This document shows, piece by piece, positions 59,691 to 64,000 of a stretch of 64,000 nucleotides of DNA. Under the pieces are notes generated by a model. That model did not search any database, was not told the origin of the DNA, and saw only the letters and a program-made list of their open reading frames with translations. This DNA is from Budorcas taxicolor (lineage: Eukaryota > Chordata > Mammalia > Artiodactyla > Bovidae): positions 6,160,262 through 6,224,261 of the forward strand of contig NC_068930.1 of the NCBI RefSeq assembly GCF_023091745.1, written 5' to 3'. The stretch's first letter is position 1, and each line of letters starts with the position of its first letter. The position numbers and the translations under genes are program-made.

Positions 59691-60652
59691 AAAATATATT
59701 TTGTGGTAGCCTCCAGTTTCTTGGTGGGAGACCCAATTCCTGGCAACCTCACCCTGAACTTAAACTCTCTAAGTGAATTCCGTCCAATGGCAGAATGGGA
59801 GATGGCTGAGTGATGCTTTTTCTGTTCTTCATACATTTACCAAGATGTTAAGTCTTGATAATTATTAGTCTCAAACTATTTCTCATTAACAGTATGTTAA
59901 TAAAACATATTTGAAAACTGCATTTATAAAGATGATTATGAAATTAAAATGTAATTCATATCATTTGATCTAAAGATATGTCATTTTTCTCCTTTGTGAC
60001 CCAAATCATGTGGCCTAAATTATTTCAATATAAATTTTCACTTCCAGAAAGACCAATAGTTTTGAGGAAGACCATGTAATTACAACTCCCAACGTTGTAG
60101 TCTGGTGGCTTCTAGCACTAACAGTTTAATAGATGTGGGTGTCAGCACTCAGCAGCAGAGGCATAAGATCCTAAAGCACAAGAACATCTGTGCAGCTCAG
60201 GTGGGTGAAGAATCAGCATTTCTCTTCAAGTAGAGAGACAGTCCCTGACGACTCCAGATTCAATAGTGCCCTGAGCCAGAGGGGTGTGTCAAGGTCTTCA
60301 CTGAGCATCGCTCCACGCAGACCTGCACCTCATCTAGAAGCAGGGAGCACTCACCACCATGCAGCCATTCAGGATGAAGGCAAACAGCACTCTGAGCATT
60401 TCAAAGGATGTAGTATATGACAGGACATGTGGAGTGGGCGGGGTTGTGTTGTTCCCAAAAAGTCCCCAAACCATGGTCCTGTCCTCTCCAAGAGGCACTG
60501 AACATATTAGCATCTTAAAGGTTTTGAGAGATCCCTCAATAAGAATGATTAAAAACAATTCTTGCTGAGCTTTTAAAAACATCCATTATTTTTACAACAT
60601 AATAGGCCAAAGAACTCTTCTGTACACTGTCTATTGACACTGTAGAAATCAC

Positions 60653-60897
60653 CTGTAGTGGTTAAGAGCTTTGGAGTCAGACCAACTGGTTTAAAATCTT
60701 TCTTGGGACACTCAATATTATATGACCAGTTGTATAGCTTTTCTGTACTTCATGCCTTTCTTTGTAAAACAGGAACACTGCCCATTGCACTGTGTATCAT
60801 GGGTCAGGTAACCATTTTCACGGGCTTGCACAGAACTTGGCACCTGAGTATTTGGTAGGTTGCAGCATGATTACTGTTCTTGGTGTTATTCAGAGTT
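60653..60897 (+). mobile_element. MIR SINE
   Basis: Typical MIR order: GTGGTTAAGAGCTTTGGAGT, CAGACCAACTGG, a TTTGTAAAACAGGAA block, then CACAGAACTTGGCACCTGAG. Confidence 0.8.
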
Positions 60898-61451
60898 CAT
60901 AAGCTGATGATACACTTTTCCTTAGCCAAATGGAGTTGCTGTGCTGTCACTGTCCACGTCCTGCGGACCCAGGCTCAAAGACTGTGTCTTATGCAGGAGC
61001 TGGGACAGAAGGAGAGGCCATGGGACAGAAGGAGTCCCATGCTCAGAGCTGGACCTGCCAGATGTCTACTGGGCCAGACGCTGAAGCCTGGAGACCACAG
61101 CTGCCTTCGGGACCTCTAAACTCAAGTCCACCTGACACTAACAAGTGCCTTCAATTCTGCCTTTCATGCCTGGCTCCCGGACTTCTGATATTCACCAGGA
61201 CCCAGCACATCTCCAGTGGTAACACCTTACCAAGTCTGGGCAGACCACTCCTCTGTCCCCCAAACCCACAGAAGCATGATTGAGGTTTATAGCAACAATC
61301 CTGGTTGTCAAGAAAAAGGAGTCTACTTTCATACACTGTAATGAGGCTATGTCCACTCTAACCCACTCCAGGTAGACTATTTTTTTAATGTTGTGGAAGA
61401 TGATATTTACCATTTAGGAGCTATAGAATTTGAATCATCTGGAAAATTGAG

Positions 61452-61679
61452 AGGGCTTCCCAGGTGACACTAGTGGTAAAGAACTCGCCTGCTAATGCAG
61501 GAAACCTAAGAGACTCAGGTTCGATCCCTGGGTGGGGAAGATCCTCTGGATTAGAACATGGCAACCTATTCCAGTATTCTTGTCTGGAGAATCTTATGGA
61601 CAGAGGACCCTGCAGGGCTACAGTCCAGGGGGTCACAAAGAGTTGGACACAATAGCAACAACTAAGATACATACATGTA
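61452..61679 (+). mobile_element. Bov-tA SINE
   Basis: tRNA-like head (GGGCTTCCCAGGTGACACTA) and Bov-A body. A perfect 10-bp TSD GAAAATTGAG lies at 61442-61451 and 61680-61689. Confidence 0.93.
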
Positions 61680-62168
61680 GAAAATTGAGGAATTTGCATT
61701 TTTAGCACACCTCACTTCTGATGATGTCTGATAATTCTGGTTCTTTGGTACTCATATCGCTCTGATTTTCGCAAAAAAATGACAGATTTTCTGAGGCAGA
61801 TTCCCTGGAAGCTCAGGAAGCCGCAGCTTCTGATCTCTAGCACAGGCTTCCTACAGCCTTGGGAGGGGTTCTGGGAACTCTGTATTTGTATATTTTATAT
61901 TCTTTTTCTTAAAGAGTGCTTCTGAAGTTTAATAAGCTAACAGCTCCCCAAATTTGGATCTGCCCCTACAAATTCACTTTAAATTCTTTAGGTGATAAGA
62001 TAAATTAGCTTAATGAAGAGCAATCTAGTAACATTAATGAAAAAGGCAAAAGCTACAGAAAGGACATGACCGAGTGACTTTGCCTTTCACAGAAAGGATT
62101 GATGTTACAGGGTAACCTCTGCAAGCAGTAAAAATCCTGAAGATATTTTCAAGAATTTTTCCCTGACC

Positions 62169-62381
62169 AATGTGCGTGCGCATGCTCAGTCGTGTCTGAT
62201 TCTTTGTGACCCCACGGACTGTAGCCTGCCAGGCTACTCTGTCCGTGGGATTTTTCTCGGCAAGAATATTGGAGTGGATAGACATTCCCTTCTCCAGGGG
62301 ATCTTCCCAAGCCAGGGACTGAACCTGCATTTCCTGCATTGTAGGCTGATTCTTTACTGCTGAGCCACCAGGTAATCCATA
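62169..62381 (-). mobile_element. Bov-tA SINE, reverse strand
   Basis: GTGCGTGCGCATGCTCAGTC (reverse tail and body start) to CTGAGCCACCAGGTAATCC (reverse tRNA-like head). Confidence 0.9.
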
Positions 62382-63514
62382 CCAAACTCATCAGGAATAG
62401 ATTAACAGTTACTACAAAACTTTTAATTTTTTGATAATTTATTCTTCTCTAAGTGTCTTTACATTCACCTAACACTTTAGAAATAGTTACCTAAGTTTCT
62501 TAAGCCGCTGTTACATGTTATTTCATAAGAAAAAAAATCTAATCTTGAATCAATGTGAGTCACTTGTCTGTGGGTCTAAGCCAGATATCCATTTATGCAC
62601 ATGTACACACATTCTCTTGGAAGCAAGGTGCTAAGCAACTTAAATTTCTGGGAAGAGACAGTAAGAAGAAAAGGTAAGAAAGAGGGACAACCAGATCCCT
62701 GAATACTTATGCTTTTCTGCAGGCTTACAAGCAGAATTGTTTTAACTCTTTCCTATTAATTTTGAAAGGTATTATTAATTACTTCACTCCCAGGAATTAA
62801 ACTCAACCCTACCCATATAAGGGATAAATTGGAAAATTGCTCTTCAGCTTTGTTCTTACCTAAAATGTGTTTAAATGAATACTTGGTCCACATAGTTTCA
62901 CAATAATTAGTTCAATAGAAAATAATGTTTCTGAAAATATAAGCCTTCCCTTAATAATAAAAAAAAAATTAGAAATCATACTGGAACACATAATATATAC
63001 TGTACATCATCTAATAATCCAATTGTTAAGAGACCAGTGGCCAGAAGAGATCACTAGAGTTCCTAGAGCTCTTGAGAACAACTCAGAATTTAGTATTACA
63101 TTTTAATACTCATTAATTTGTGTAATTCCAATGAAATGGTATAACATTTGGCTATTTTTCTGACTTAAAAAAAGGATTAATCAAGTCTCCTTTCTGGGCC
63201 ATAGACTGATTTTGAACAGGAGATGTTAATCCTTGCTTTAAAATTAGTGTCAAAAACAGTTTTATTATGCAAATATTCGGCAAGCATATTTTCCCTTTCA
63301 TGGGCATGAAAATTCACATTTGAGCCTTATAATTAAATTAACACATCAAGGGAATCATGCATGAAATTAGTATTTCAAGATAAAAAGTGACTATATGGGC
63401 AAGACTGGTGTCATGGTGTCAAAATTGTAGTTGAACTATTGTCTTTGAACTCCCTTCATATTCTAATGATATGGTGACTTTGTATTTTAGGTATCATTTA
63501 AAAACAGCACATAC

Positions 63515-63667
63515 CAAGGGCAACTCTAGCCGCAGATGCATCATAATTGATCCAGAAGGACACCCATGAGAGAATTGTAATTAGGATAGAGGGCATGTAG
63601 GTCTGGAGAATGAAGTATCCAATGTTTCTCTTCAACCGAAAGCTCAGTGAGAGCCGAGGGTAGGCAC
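63515..63667 (-). CDS. GABRB3: GABA-A receptor beta-3 subunit, exon with M1 and start of M2
   Basis: A 153-base exon between acceptor TTTACCGTAG (AG at 63668-63669) and donor GTATGT. It begins inside a Gly codon and ends with the first base of another Gly codon. It encodes 50 whole codons: AYPRLSLSFRLKRNIGYF at the pre-M1 boundary, the M1 helix (LQTYMPSILITILSWVSFWI) and the intracellular M1-M2 turn into the M2 start (NYDASAARVAL), which forms the cytoplasmic mouth of the chloride pore. This stretch is nearly identical in beta-1, -2 and -3; beta-3 is assigned from the downstream exons. The ligand-binding exons lie past the right edge. Confidence 0.97.
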
Positions 63668-64000
63668 CTACGGTAAACAGACAGGGATTACACTGGAGAT
63701 CAGACACAGAAGACAAAGAGTTTGCTTTGACTTCCACAGGTCAACAGCATGCATTTGAAAAGCCCAGAATGGAGGGGTGGTCCACAACCATGCAACCTGC
63801 CTCCACCAGCTAAGTTCCATTGAGAACTTGGGAGATGAATGGTTTTCAGTCTGCGTATGAGGTCTTGATGAGGCTACTCTTCTCTTATATACTCAGCTGA
63901 AAACTGTCCCTGAGGAAACTCTGGGAAAGTTTTTAGCTTAGAATTTGGAATAGTGACAACTATCTTATTTATTTTTCAACTAGTAATCTCCTTCTCCTCC
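63668..64000 (-). other. GABRB3: GABRB3 intron upstream of the M1 exon (partial)
   Basis: Only the 3' end of this intron is in the window. The pyrimidine tract before the AG is modest (CCCTGTCTGTTTACCGTAG). No other element seen. Confidence 0.8.

Larger units (their letters stand above)
57264..63514 (-). other. GABRB3: GABRB3 intron between M1 and M2/M3 exons
   Basis: A 6.25 kb intron, phase 1, with donor GTATGT at 63509-63514 and acceptor CAG before 57263. Repeats in it are listed separately. Stretches 57264-57697, 57839-59482, 59691-60652, 60898-61441, 61690-62168 and 62382-63514 show no further gene or element. Open frames near 59137-59367, 60190-60582 and 60880-61283 look random. Confidence 0.9.

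Noticed and set aside
63498..63737. Open frame extending GABRB3 past the M1 exon on both sides
   Set aside because: The extra residues are intron read-through; consensus splice sites bound the exon at 63515-63667.

Overview
This is vertebrate nuclear DNA from a bovid ruminant (cattle, sheep, goat or a close relative; I cannot tell which). The lineage call rests on many copies of the RTE-type LINE BovB, tRNA-derived Bov-tA and BOV-A2 SINEs, a CHR-2-type SINE and ruminant L1 and ERV LTRs. There is no bacterial-style gene organisation. Nearly all long open frames are pieces of BovB reverse transcriptase or endonuclease.

The only clear host gene is the 3' part of GABRB3 (GABA-A receptor beta-3 subunit) on the minus strand. 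Three coding exons are complete with consensus splice sites: 63515-63667 (M1 and start of M2), 57019-57263 (rest of M2, M3, start of the M3-M4 loop) and 45646-45984 (rest of the loop, M4, stop). The upstream exons for the ligand-binding domain lie beyond the right edge. A repeat-poor stretch to the left of the stop (about 40.6-45.6 kb) probably holds the long 3' UTR.

Layout: 1-877 is the reverse-oriented 5' end of an L1. 1778-2390 is a thymosin beta-4 (TMSB4X) retrocopy whose stop codon has been lost. 3-11.3 kb is dense BovB, including a nearly full-length copy (7988-11314) and an ERV solo LTR nested inside another copy. 13.7-16.3 kb is a small ERV remnant with two LTRs. 17-33 kb is old reverse-oriented L1 cut repeatedly by BovB, SINEs, a candidate LTR and a second retrocopy-like insertion. 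34-36 kb is forward L1 holding a MER5A-like element. 37.5-40.5 kb has another BovB and SINEs. 45.6-64 kb is GABRB3, whose introns contain SINEs, L1 and one 2.1 kb BovB.

I found no convincing new biological system. The observations of most interest are insertion structures with intact target-site duplications (TSDs), a BovB with a fold-back 5' junction, a BovB with an inverted 5' segment, a three-headed SINE, the stop-loss thymosin retrocopy, an unidentified GC-rich retrocopy-like insertion and a weak exon-like open frame near the left edge.
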